Source: Chitinophaga silvisoli (GTDB lineage Bacteria; Bacteroidota; Bacteroidia; Chitinophagales; Chitinophagaceae). From it: DNA of 64,000 bases. Positions 1 through 7,145 of the stretch are shown here, piece after piece. The number at the start of each line of letters is the position of its first letter. Positions within the stretch are counted from its first letter, which is position 1. Below the pieces are notes generated by a model, which saw only the letters and a list, made by a program, of their open reading frames with translations, made no database searches and had not been told where the DNA came from. A program made the position numbers and the translations under genes. The stretch spans positions 1 to 64,000 of the forward strand of contig NZ_QTJV01000003.1 in assembly GCF_003412465.1 (NCBI RefSeq). Reading direction: 5' to 3'.

Positions 1-6
1 TGCTAA
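1..6 (+). CDS. 3' end of an upstream copy of the tandem precursor peptide
   Basis: The window opens on TGC TAA, the Cys-stop that ends each complete precursor gene downstream. The 65 bases that follow match the spacer after the next copies. At least one more copy therefore lies upstream; its body is outside the window. Confidence 0.75.
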   Translation, partial: C

Positions 7-14
7 TCCACCCT

Positions 15-29
15 GGCTATTCAATAGCC
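15..29 (+). promoter_or_regulatory. Spacer hairpin 1 (GGCTAT-TCA-ATAGCC)
   Basis: A 6-bp stem with a 3-base loop, extended by an outer T-A pair. It lies just after the stop codon of the preceding precursor copy and has no T-run, so it is more likely an mRNA stability or processing element than a terminator. Confidence 0.5.
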
Positions 30-71
30 ATTCGAATCACAGATTTTCAAACCAATTAAATCTTAAATCCC

Positions 72-158
72 ATGCAGGAATTAAACGTAGTAGAACTGGA
101 AAGCCGCCTGGAGCAGGCCGCCGCAGCAGCACTGGTAGATATCACTATCAACTGCTAA
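72..158 (+). CDS. Precursor peptide copy 1 (RiPP-type, 28 aa, ends ITINC)
   Basis: The ATG at 72 opens a 28-codon frame ending Asn-Cys-stop. The N-terminal half is acidic (MQELNVVELESRLEQ), then comes an alanine run, then Leu-Val-Asp-Ile-Thr-Ile-Asn-Cys. Small size, multiple near-identical copies, conservation of both a leader-like segment and the last five residues, and modifying-type genes directly downstream are the usual marks of a RiPP precursor. There is no Gly-Gly leader-cleavage site; the Ala-rich stretch is the likeliest processing region. No known family is recognised. The core and its modification are inference. Confidence 0.75.
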   Translation: MQELNVVELESRLEQAAAAALVDITINC

Positions 159-166
159 TCCACCCT

Positions 167-181
167 GGCTATTCAATAGCC
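167..181 (+). promoter_or_regulatory. Spacer hairpin 2
   Basis: Same GGCTAT/ATAGCC stem and TCA loop as the hairpin at 15-29, at the same distance after the stop codon of copy 1. Confidence 0.5.
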
Positions 182-223
182 ATTCGAATCACAGATTTTT
201 AAACCAATTAAATCTTAAATCCC

Positions 224-310
224 ATGCAAGAGTTAAACGTAGTAGAACTGGAAAGCCGCCTGGAGCAGGCCGCAGCAGCAGCACTGGTAGATATCACTAT
301 CAATTGCTAA
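224..310 (+). CDS. Precursor peptide copy 2 (28 aa, ends ITINC)
   Basis: The predicted peptide is identical to copy 1; the genes differ only at synonymous positions (for example CAA GAG for CAG GAA at codons 2-3, AAT for AAC before the final Cys). It stands 65 bp after copy 1 and has the same upstream context (AATCTTAAATCCC before ATG), so it is probably translated the same way. Identical products from several genes imply selection for dosage of the peptide. Confidence 0.75.
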   Translation: MQELNVVELESRLEQAAAAALVDITINC

Positions 311-318
311 TCCACCCC

Positions 319-333
319 GGCTATTCAATAGCC
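319..333 (+). promoter_or_regulatory. Spacer hairpin 3
   Basis: Same GGCTAT-TCA-ATAGCC hairpin after copy 2; the outer T-A pair seen in the first two is lost here. Confidence 0.5.
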
Positions 334-375
334 ATTCGAATCACAGATTTTCAAACCCTTCAAAAAATTCATCCC

Positions 376-462
376 ATGCAAGAGTTAAACGTAGTAGAAC
401 TGGAAAGCCGCCTGGAGCAGGCCGCCGCCGCAGCACTGGTAGATATCACTATCAATTGCTAA
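376..462 (+). CDS. Precursor peptide copy 3 (28 aa, ends ITINC)
   Basis: Again the same peptide as copies 1 and 2, with synonymous changes only. Its upstream region differs slightly (TTCAAAAAATTCATCCC instead of AATTAAATCTTAAATCCC), which shows the 65-bp spacer keeps its length even where its sequence drifts. Function as in copy 1. Confidence 0.75.
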   Translation: MQELNVVELESRLEQAAAAALVDITINC

Positions 463-470
463 TCCACCCC

Positions 471-485
471 GGCTATTCAGTAGCC
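471..485 (+). promoter_or_regulatory. Spacer hairpin 4 with a wobble pair
   Basis: GGCTAT-TCA-GTAGCC: the one base change from the other hairpins turns a U-A pair into a U-G wobble, so the RNA stem can still form. Confidence 0.45.
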
Positions 486-527
486 ATTCAAATCACAATT
501 TTTCAAACCAATTAAATCTTAAATCCC

Positions 528-614
528 ATGCAGGAAACTAACATCTTAGAACTGGAAAGCCGTGTAGAACTCGCCGCTGCTTCAGTAATCGACTCTATCA
601 CTATCAATTGCTAA
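528..614 (+). CDS. Precursor peptide copy 4 (diverged, 28 aa, ends ITINC)
   Basis: Same length as copies 1-3. The Met-Gln-Glu start, the Glu-Leu-Glu-Ser-Arg segment and the final Ile-Thr-Ile-Asn-Cys are kept. Positions 4-7 and 13-23 differ: the Ala run is shortened to three and followed by Ser-Val-Ile-Asp-Ser. The conservation pattern points to two constrained parts, an ELESR leader element (probable recognition site of the modifying proteins) and the C-terminal ITINC core, separated by a variable linker. Confidence 0.72.
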   Translation: MQETNILELESRVELAAASVIDSITINC

Positions 615-646
615 TCCATTTTTTCAATCAATTAAAATCTAACAAA

Positions 647-733
647 ATGCAAGAAACAAATATCGTAGAACTGGAATCTCGCGTTGAGCTGGCGGCAGCA
701 TCTGTGATTGATTCTATCACTATCAACTGCTAA
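647..733 (+). CDS. Precursor peptide copy 5 (diverged, 28 aa, ends ITINC)
   Basis: Almost the same peptide as copy 4 (only residue 7 differs, Val for Leu) but with many synonymous codon changes, so it is an older duplicate. The spacer before it is only 32 bp and lacks the hairpin. It is the last precursor of the array; the protease gene region begins about 70-130 bp further on. Confidence 0.72.
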   Translation: MQETNIVELESRVELAAASVIDSITINC

Positions 734-802
734 TCACAGCAGCCTGTAACCACCGGCAGGAACACGCGAAACCACAATTATAACAGTCCAAAATCTAATA
801 CT

Positions 803-874
803 ATGTATAGCTGTTATAAATCATTACCCAAAGTTGGTGTTGGTGTATGTTACCCGGCAATATATGATCACTAA
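803..874 (+). CDS. Possible small peptide (23 aa) overlapping the protease start
   Basis: The ATG at 803 is preceded by AAAATCTAATACT, close to the AAAATCTAACAAA before precursor copy 5. It opens a 23-codon frame with two Cys and a Val-Gly-Val-Gly stretch. Its stop overlaps the ATG at 864 of the protease by 11 bases, the same overlap as between the later genes 2135-2893 and 2883-3998. It could be a distinct small peptide, a coupling leader, or the true start of the protease followed by a frameshift in the GTTGGTGTTGGTG repeat at 833-845. Not homologous to the 28-aa precursors. Confidence 0.35.
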   Translation: MYSCYKSLPKVGVGVCYPAIYDH

Positions 875-2150
875 TGATGGGCATTTGATAAAAATGCCCA
901 TCATTTCAAAACCCTTCAAATCAGTTTATATGAATTTGAATCCTTTAAAAACAGAAAATTCCTTGTTGAACTATGATTATTCAATCACCAGTGCCTCCAA
1001 TGAATTTGTATTGGCCTACCAGGGCCGGTACTTTAAGATAGGAGAATTCATGTATCAGATCTTAAGGGCGGGCCAGCAAGCCAAATACCTGGAAGATCTG
1101 CATGCTCAACTAGGTAATGTCGCAAATGTAAGCCTGGCCGGCCTCAAGGAAATCATTGACACAAAGATTCTACCCATCTTCAAAACCACAGCGGCAACGG
1201 CCAGTGAAGCGCCCGATGATGGATTCTGGTATAAGAAACAAGTTCTTTCCAGCAGGCAATCCACCACACTGGCCAAACCATTGTCCTTCCTGTTTGGCAA
1301 ATCATTCTACTTCCTGTTCCTGTTACTGACAGGGGTAAACATTGCACTTTATTCCCGTACACACAGTATTGTAGCCAACGATGATCTGCCATTGGGAACT
1401 GAGATCCTGACCTGGGTCGCCTCTTACTTCTCTTTGTTCTTCATCATGTTCGTACATGAACTGGGACACACCGCTGCAGCCTACAAATCGGGCATCAGTG
1501 CCAGAAGCATAGGCCTGGGATTCTATACCATCATGCCCGCCATGTATACAGACCTGACGGATGTATGGACAGTCTCCAAAAGCAATAGGATCAAAATTAA
1601 CCTGGCAGGCATCTACATTCAGCTGATCATCAACCTGGGCCTTGTAGCAGCATTGCATACTATCAGCAATGACTTTGCGCAAAGCTTTGTATGGAAGATC
1701 TATATCTTCAATAGTGTCCTGATGGCAGCGAACCTTGTACCACTCTTAAAGCTCGACGGCTACTGGGTCTTGTCAGATTTCCTGGGAGTACCCAACCTGA
1801 TAAAGACATCCAATCAGCTTCTCCTGAATGCGGTCACTAAAAAAGATCCTTTTGAAGAAGAAAAGCCGCGGGACTATAGTCTCAAAAAAATCTTGCTGGT
1901 TGTATATACCATCATTCGCGTATCGTTCATCGTCTTTGTCACCTTTATGGCATTTGCCTTTGTATATGCCTCTATATTGAAGACAATCGCACTGATCAGG
2001 TACCTGCCTTACCTAAGTTTTAATTTCGAGACAGCCATTGAAGTGCTCAAACGCGTCGTGACTATTGTGATCATCTCACTGTTTACCCGGAAGTACAGGA
2101 AGCTATTTTCAAACGTCATATTAAAACGTGTAAAATGGTACAGAGCATAA
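864..2150 (+). CDS. M50-family membrane zinc metalloprotease (peptide maturation/export)
   Basis: The open frame runs from a TTG at 834; I prefer the ATG at 864, which gives 428 aa. Numbered from 834, HELGH at residues 208-212 gives the zinc ligands and catalytic Glu, and LKLDGYW at 305-311 supplies the third ligand Asp, as in site-2-protease-like M50 enzymes. About six hydrophobic segments surround these motifs. The soluble first ~115 residues, with NEFVLAYQGRYFKIGEF and a helical tail, resemble a PqqD-like peptide-binding fold (inference). YydH, an M50 protease of the Bacillus yydFGHIJ peptide operon, is a functional parallel. The position directly after the precursors suggests it cleaves them in the membrane. 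Confidence 0.8.
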   Translation: MITNDGHLIKMPIISKPFKSVYMNLNPLKTENSLLNYDYSITSASNEFVLAYQGRYFKIGEFMYQILRAGQQAKYLEDLHAQLGNVANVSLAGLKEIIDTKILPIFKTTAATASEAPDDGFWYKKQVLSSRQSTTLAKPLSFLFGKSFYFLFLLLTGVNIALYSRTHSIVANDDLPLGTEILTWVASYFSLFFIMFVHELGHTAAAYKSGISARSIGLGFYTIMPAMYTDLTDVWTVSKSNRIKINLAGIYIQLIINLGLVAALHTISNDFAQSFVWKIYIFNSVLMAANLVPLLKLDGYWVLSDFLGVPNLIKTSNQLLLNAVTKKDPFEEEKPRDYSLKKILLVVYTIIRVSFIVFVTFMAFAFVYASILKTIALIRYLPYLSFNFETAIEVLKRVVTIVIISLFTRKYRKLFSNVILKRVKWYRA

Positions 2151-2893
2151 ACAAAAATGCGGATGAATGCCTGATATTCTTTAACCCCATGAGTTCAGAC
2201 AGCCGCTTCTGGACGACCAATATTCCGAAGGATCTATTGGAACGCTTTGAGGTCATATTTTACGAATATCCTGGCTACAACAGGCCATTTATCAAGCTGG
2301 AGAATTTTAAGGAACTGGCCCAATATATCGATAAGGAAGTACTGGAAAATATTCATAAACCCATACACCTGGTCGGTTATAGTTACGGTGGTCTCCTGGT
2401 GCAGCACTTGCTGAATCTGAACCGTCAAAATATCAAGTCAGCCGTACTGATCGCCTGTGCAAACAGGATCCTGGCAAGAGATAAAGAGCTGTTGTCTGTA
2501 CTGAAAAAAGTGAGTGATGTAGACATGTATCTGTTCTGTCGGGTACTGAGCCTCTTCTCTCACGGTTATGAAGATTTCAACAAGAATCCTTTGATCGGAT
2601 TACAGAAGTTTTCAAACCTGAAACTCTCTATTCCTGACAAGGTACCTATCATCCAGCAAATGAATCACATTATCCGTACAGCACGGATCGAGATTCGGAA
2701 GCAGCCTACCAGGACCATGCTGATCTATGGATCAGAAGACAGGATGATCGATATGGATACACTGGATAGCTTACATGAATATTTAGAGAATCTGAGTTTT
2801 AAAAAGTTGATTGGAGAAGCACATATCATCGATCCGACGAAAATGTTTCATCACATTCACCAATTCCTAAAAACTGAGGAATATGCCATCTAG
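2135..2893 (+). CDS. Alpha/beta hydrolase
   Basis: 252 aa without signal peptide. The nucleophile elbow is HLVGYSYGG with Ser at residue 83; Asp follows in YGSEDRM (about 199-205) and His in GEAHIID (about 227-233), giving a complete Ser-Asp-His triad. The start overlaps the protease gene by 16 bp and the end overlaps the acyltransferase by 11 bp, so the three are translated together. In peptide operons such hydrolases can act as editing thioesterases, acyl-transfer enzymes or leader peptidases. Next to an LpxL-like acyltransferase, a thioesterase role is attractive, but this is inference. Confidence 0.8.
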   Translation: MVQSINKNADECLIFFNPMSSDSRFWTTNIPKDLLERFEVIFYEYPGYNRPFIKLENFKELAQYIDKEVLENIHKPIHLVGYSYGGLLVQHLLNLNRQNIKSAVLIACANRILARDKELLSVLKKVSDVDMYLFCRVLSLFSHGYEDFNKNPLIGLQKFSNLKLSIPDKVPIIQQMNHIIRTARIEIRKQPTRTMLIYGSEDRMIDMDTLDSLHEYLENLSFKKLIGEAHIIDPTKMFHHIHQFLKTEEYAI

Positions 2894-3998
2894 CAATTTA
2901 AGGCTCGAAATATTTGAGGAAAGCAAGCAGGAACTGAAAGCGTCTCTCGACAAGAAGTGGGAAACCCACAATCTGCAGACCTTCCAGTTCCTGTCTGCCA
3001 ACCTTTCGAAATGTTTGCCCCATCTCCCGGAAGCCAAACACAAAAGTGCTTATTTTGATATTCTCTCTTACAAGGTGCTACAGGGCATCGATACACAGTT
3101 TAGCTCGAAGTTCAGCGATATAGATGATTTTAATGAGTTTAACTACGACGAAATCAGGAAGCATTTACCGGCATTGTTTGTTTCTTATCATACCGGGTCT
3201 TACAGATCAGCGATTGCTTTTCTTGTAAAGTACAATATCAATGTAGTGCTCATCGCAGATCCCCTGGCCTATAAATACAGCCTGGAAAAGATGTTGCAGC
3301 AGTTCCAGCAGGTGAAGGATGCCTTCAATTCTACTTCTGAATTCATCGTATTCCCTGCGGACAAAGCAGACCTTACCCTTCAGATCATGGGGAAGATGAA
3401 ACAGGGATATTCCGTACTGGCTTATATAGATGGCAATGCGGGTTCCAATGGTTATCATAACCGGGATAATAGTTTGCCAGTGCCATTTTTCGGGCAGGAG
3501 ATTTTTGTAAGAACGGGTTTGCCTACTTTATCTTTTTACCTGAAAGTGCCTATCATACCGATGTTGTCTTACTATGACGAGCGCTTACAGCCCAGGTGGA
3601 ATGTATATGACCCTATTGCACCGCCTAAGGGTGTGAAGGAGCCTGCGGCCTATGTAGAAGAGAGTATTCGCTACCTGTATAGCATTCTGGAAAATGCATT
3701 GCAGACCTATACTATGCAGTGGGAAGGCTGGATGTTCCTGCATCGTTACCTAAATTTGGAAGTGGCGGCTCCGGCTTTGATGCCAGTGGAGAAAGTAGAT
3801 TTGCGTATCAATGACAGGATTGGTTTGTTTATCCTGGATGACAGGTACTATGTATTAAACAAAGAAAATTACAAGCTGATGGAGCTGGAAAAAGAGGTCT
3901 TCCATTTGTTTGACAATAATAATAGCGATGCTATCATTGAGCGGCCGCTCGCAGATGTGCAGCTGCTTTATAAAAACAGATTCTTAATCCATAATTAA
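2883..3998 (+). CDS. LpxL-like acyltransferase with PqqD-like C-terminal segment
   Basis: 371 aa. Residues ~90-290 resemble the lipid A / lysophospholipid acyltransferase family: SYHTGSYRSA around His103, DGNAGSNG at 183-190, PVPFFG at 199-204, then VPIIPML and a late EGWMF. The usual H-x4-D/E catalytic pair is not evident, since Arg108 sits where the acid is expected, so chemistry may differ. Residues ~300-371, with DRYYVLNKENYKLMELEKEVF and LLYKNRFLI, look like a PqqD/RRE-type leader-binding fold. Such a fusion beside tandem precursor genes suggests an enzyme that attaches an acyl group to the peptide. Plain phospholipid acylation is the alternative. Confidence 0.65.
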   Translation: MPSSNLRLEIFEESKQELKASLDKKWETHNLQTFQFLSANLSKCLPHLPEAKHKSAYFDILSYKVLQGIDTQFSSKFSDIDDFNEFNYDEIRKHLPALFVSYHTGSYRSAIAFLVKYNINVVLIADPLAYKYSLEKMLQQFQQVKDAFNSTSEFIVFPADKADLTLQIMGKMKQGYSVLAYIDGNAGSNGYHNRDNSLPVPFFGQEIFVRTGLPTLSFYLKVPIIPMLSYYDERLQPRWNVYDPIAPPKGVKEPAAYVEESIRYLYSILENALQTYTMQWEGWMFLHRYLNLEVAAPALMPVEKVDLRINDRIGLFILDDRYYVLNKENYKLMELEKEVFHLFDNNNSDAIIERPLADVQLLYKNRFLIHN

Positions 3999-4004
3999 CC
4001 TGAA

Positions 4005-4409
4005 ATGAAAATATTATTTACAGCTGCGCTGTTGTTGACCTTTATTACCGGCTTCGCACAGCGGAATTGCTCCATAAAAGTTAATGTGAAAAATGTATTG
4101 ATCAATAAGGGGGATTTCTATTTCGCGCTTTACAACAAAGAAGGCGATTTTATGAAAGTGCCTTATTCAAAGATCAAAATACCGGCCAGTCGTGTGAAGA
4201 ACGGCGTTGTCTTTACCAAGCTGCCTGCGGGTGATTATGCAGTGACGATCTTCCAGGATCTGAATAGTAACAAGACCCTGGACAAGGTGATGTCTGTGCC
4301 GGTAGAACCCTATGGCCTTTCTAACAATGTGCCGGCTTATCCTACATATGCAAGCACGAAATTCACAGTTACGGATCAGTCATCCATTACCGTTAGTTTA
4401 CACAATTAG
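4005..4409 (+). CDS. Secreted DUF2141 protein
   Basis: 134 aa with a cleavable signal peptide (residues 1-18, ending TGFAQ). The FQDLNSNKTLDK and VEPYGLSNN motifs are typical of the DUF2141 family, small beta-rich exported proteins of unknown role common in Bacteroidota. It begins 6 bp after the acyltransferase stop, so it is probably the last gene of the peptide operon. An envelope role such as self-protection or product binding would fit the context but is inference. Confidence 0.8.
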   Translation: MKILFTAALLLTFITGFAQRNCSIKVNVKNVLINKGDFYFALYNKEGDFMKVPYSKIKIPASRVKNGVVFTKLPAGDYAVTIFQDLNSNKTLDKVMSVPVEPYGLSNNVPAYPTYASTKFTVTDQSSITVSLHN

Positions 4410-4432
4410 GAAGGATCCCCCAGCAGATGACC

Positions 4433-6412
4433 TTACTGGTTATTTGAAGGCCAGGAATACAGGTACTTCACCAGTTCGTGCAGAATGGGCACTTTATTGT
4501 GTGTAGCCAGTAAGGATGGGCAGTTTTCCTGGAAGAAAGGGAGGATGCCAGGAGAGGTAGACGAAGTTGTGACTGTTGAGCGATCTATATAGATCTTCCA
4601 TGGAATGTAAAGCGCATTCGGATTCATGTAGGAATTGGTGATAGTAAGTTTGCTGCCGGCATCGTTTTCAAGATAAACAGTGATCCAGTAGTGTAGATTA
4701 AATATATGGCTATCTATATTGGATAATGCCTGGTTGAGGCTGGCGGAATCTATATTTTTAACACTGTCTACACAGGCGATGAGTTTGTCGAAGTCAATGT
4801 TGTTTTGGTCAAAGTAGAATAAGGTATCAGGCCCTCCTACAACGTGGGGGTAGTTGAAAAGGTTGTATTGCTGGTATCTCTTTATATCCTGTTTACATTG
4901 TTGGTAGTCGGCTTCAGAGAAAACAATATCTTTCAGTACAGGTTGTCTTTTGTAATGCAGGCAGATTTCTTCTACGAATTTCGCTATATTTTTTGATGGT
5001 ATGCCTGTAATCTCTGGCTTCAGTTTGATAGAAGCATACTGCACCTTCCCGGTGTCGATTCTGGATAGTACAAATTCATTTTTATGGCGGGTGTAACTGA
5101 TGGCATACTCGCCGCTTCCATCGCAGTTGAAATATCCGGTAGAGAAGGTAATCTGCTTTACCGGGTGCTTGCGGAATTCATCCAGCATTGCCTGTGTAGT
5201 GGTGGCTTTGTTTGTTTGTTTACGGATATTAAAAAAGTAAACGGAATCATTAGATTCATAAGATAACTCTCCTTTGATAATCCTTATGTCTTTAGGACGA
5301 TCCACCGGGAATGGCAGGGTAAATGCATATTCCCATTCTTCCTCTTTTGTTTGCCTGAAGATTTTGTTCCCCGCGGCACCATAGATCTTATTAGTATAAG
5401 CTTCGTGTAGCTCCACAGTATCCTCGTCCGGAGGTCCTGGTTTACGAATTAAATACTGCTTTAATTTCCCTTCGTTATTTACAGCCAGGATGCTTGAATC
5501 TGATTGGATGAACAGGCGACCGTTCCTGGTGAAGAGTTCTTTTATTTTCACCGGGATCTTCGTTACTATTTGTGGTAGCAGTGTTTCATCAGTTTTAACA
5601 ACCTGTCCTTTACTGGTTAAAAAGTACAATGCGGTATTCGTTGCATCAGTACTGAAATTGGTATAACCAGGCAGGTAGTTCCAATGAATGCTATCCTTTT
5701 TGGAATAGAAGATCATGCCTTCTTCGCTGACAAGCAGGAGGTCTTTATAGATACTCACTTTATCTATTTCCGGCCGGCGTTTCAGATCAGTTTTGCGATA
5801 GGCCTGTTGATCAAGTGGTGTGGGAAGTTTTTTCCAGGGTTTGCAGTTATTGGAAGTATAGGCAATGGAATTCCATACGGAGCCAATCATGCCTTCGTGT
5901 TTTGGATTGAAATAGATGGTATGATAGAATTGGCGTTCATCATACACAGGGAGTAGTGTCCAGCTAAGTCCATAATCTTTTGAATAGGCAAATATCCTTC
6001 CTCCGATGCAGATCCAGGCTTCTCCATTGGCGAGCACCCAGGCATTGTTGGCCTCGCCGTCAATGCCGATGTTGATGGGAGTCCAGGTTTTGCCACCATT
6101 TTGTGTATGATAAATGAATTTCTTGCTGTCGTTAATGGAGATATTGCCGTATAAAAAGCCGGTGTCGCGATTGAAAAAGATGCTTTTTTCAAAGGAGTCG
6201 GAATGTCTTTGTGTTGATTGTATTACCTGCCAGGGGCCATCCAGTGCGTCTGCAATAGCCACATCATTCAATCCATTGCTCACCCTGAATTGCTCATTGG
6301 CAGATACACTCAGTTGTGTAGGGCCATAGCTCTGATCGAGTGGGATGGTAGTTGATTGCTGGGCACAGATATGCCAGGTAGGTAGTAAAAACAATAGGAC
6401 AATCCATCTCAT
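4433..6412 (-). CDS. Secreted BNR/Asp-box (YCF48-like) beta-propeller protein
   Basis: 659 aa with a signal peptide ending at about residue 18 (HICAQQ). The first ~330 residues contain repeats of the type HTQNGGKTWTPI and SKDYGLSWTLL, the Asp-box hairpins of sialidase/YCF48-like propellers. The C-terminal half has no motif I recognise, except a Cys-containing EEICLHYKRQPVLKD stretch. No catalytic residues of sialidases are recognisable, so enzymatic activity is not claimed. It converges on the peptide operon with a 23-bp gap and stands alone. Confidence 0.65.
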   Translation of the reverse strand: MRWIVLLFLLPTWHICAQQSTTIPLDQSYGPTQLSVSANEQFRVSNGLNDVAIADALDGPWQVIQSTQRHSDSFEKSIFFNRDTGFLYGNISINDSKKFIYHTQNGGKTWTPINIGIDGEANNAWVLANGEAWICIGGRIFAYSKDYGLSWTLLPVYDERQFYHTIYFNPKHEGMIGSVWNSIAYTSNNCKPWKKLPTPLDQQAYRKTDLKRRPEIDKVSIYKDLLLVSEEGMIFYSKKDSIHWNYLPGYTNFSTDATNTALYFLTSKGQVVKTDETLLPQIVTKIPVKIKELFTRNGRLFIQSDSSILAVNNEGKLKQYLIRKPGPPDEDTVELHEAYTNKIYGAAGNKIFRQTKEEEWEYAFTLPFPVDRPKDIRIIKGELSYESNDSVYFFNIRKQTNKATTTQAMLDEFRKHPVKQITFSTGYFNCDGSGEYAISYTRHKNEFVLSRIDTGKVQYASIKLKPEITGIPSKNIAKFVEEICLHYKRQPVLKDIVFSEADYQQCKQDIKRYQQYNLFNYPHVVGGPDTLFYFDQNNIDFDKLIACVDSVKNIDSASLNQALSNIDSHIFNLHYWITVYLENDAGSKLTITNSYMNPNALYIPWKIYIDRSTVTTSSTSPGILPFFQENCPSLLATHNKVPILHELVKYLYSWPSNNQ

Positions 6413-6608
6413 AGCAGGATACTTAAGATTTACGATGAGTTGAAATTAAGCATCCGGGGGCAGAAATGCGAGTTTTTTAAATTATAGCTATGTTCTTTTG
6501 CCTGTGGTTCTTTTATGAATTTGCCTTCAGTACTGTTTCAGCACTTTTTCAGCTCATGAATATTTTATTAGTTTGCTTTCAGCATTTTATAGTTTGCTAT
6601 TCCTGGTT

Positions 6609-7145
6609 TTACATCAACAGCTCTTTCACCGTCTCATTTCCCGGCAAATCCACTGCCGTTACTACTATTCTGGCACCTGGTGGCAGAATAGCCACTTTAT
6701 AATGCCAGTCCACGCCGTTCCTGCCTAATACAGCCTTTCCTTTTTCCATGATGACACCTTCGGCATCTATAACCTTTACCTCCACCTCAGCGATCCTGAA
6801 ATCGTCTTTTGCCCGCACTATCACTTCTTCGTCTTCCAGGCGGATTTGCTGGATCTCCGGTGAGTTATAGGCATCTTTTATCGCCATATTCCAGGCATTC
6901 TGTCCCGCACCGGCTTTGGATTTATAATACGCCTTCAGCTCAGGATCTTTCAGGATCTCCTTTGCATAAGCTGCCGCTAATTGCATCTTAAACCTTGCCT
7001 CCAGCTGTTTGTCAGTCGGTTTTTTATTTGACCGGCCGCGCTTCTTGGCCATGATGATCTGGCCGTTCCGTTTGTAAATGGTGATTTGATCGCCCAGTGA
7101 TCCACTGACGCATTCGAAAAGAATATTGTCTTTAATGATAGCCAT
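6609..7145 (-). CDS. Conserved hypothetical protein (DUF6266-like layout)
   Basis: 178 aa from the ATG at 7145 (a longer frame runs to 7175, but MAIIKDNILFE is the more natural start). The opening, with GSLGDQITIYKRNGQIIMAKKRGR, recalls Bacteroidota DUF6266 proteins, where an N-terminal FSGKVGxxVxYxxxGKxxxR segment is typical. A basic linker, a helical middle and a C-terminal beta-rich half (EVEVKVIDAEG, ARIVVTAVDLPG) follow. There is no signal peptide. It has no operon partners and no function is known to me. Confidence 0.55.
   Translation of the reverse strand: MAIIKDNILFECVSGSLGDQITIYKRNGQIIMAKKRGRSNKKPTDKQLEARFKMQLAAAYAKEILKDPELKAYYKSKAGAGQNAWNMAIKDAYNSPEIQQIRLEDEEVIVRAKDDFRIAEVEVKVIDAEGVIMEKGKAVLGRNGVDWHYKVAILPPGARIVVTAVDLPGNETVKELLM

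Larger units (their letters stand above)
1..614 (+). repeat. Tandem array of 152-bp units (28-codon gene plus 65-bp spacer)
   Basis: Start codons at 72, 224, 376 and 528 are spaced exactly 152 bp apart, so both the coding part and the spacer are duplicated. The first three units are almost identical even in the spacer, which suggests recent duplication or gene conversion. The fourth unit keeps the spacing but its coding sequence has diverged. The fifth gene (ATG at 647) sits after a shorter, unrelated 32-bp spacer. The repeats are protein-coding, so this is not a CRISPR array. Confidence 0.9.

Noticed and set aside
1..614. CRISPR-like direct repeats
   Set aside because: The repeat unit is 152 bp and consists of an intact reading frame plus a spacer; there are no short repeats separated by unique spacers and no cas genes.
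6490..6702. A 70-codon frame at the 3' end of the hypothetical gene at 6609-7145
   Set aside because: Mostly low-complexity and overlapping the end of a better-supported gene on the opposite strand; no homologous pattern seen.
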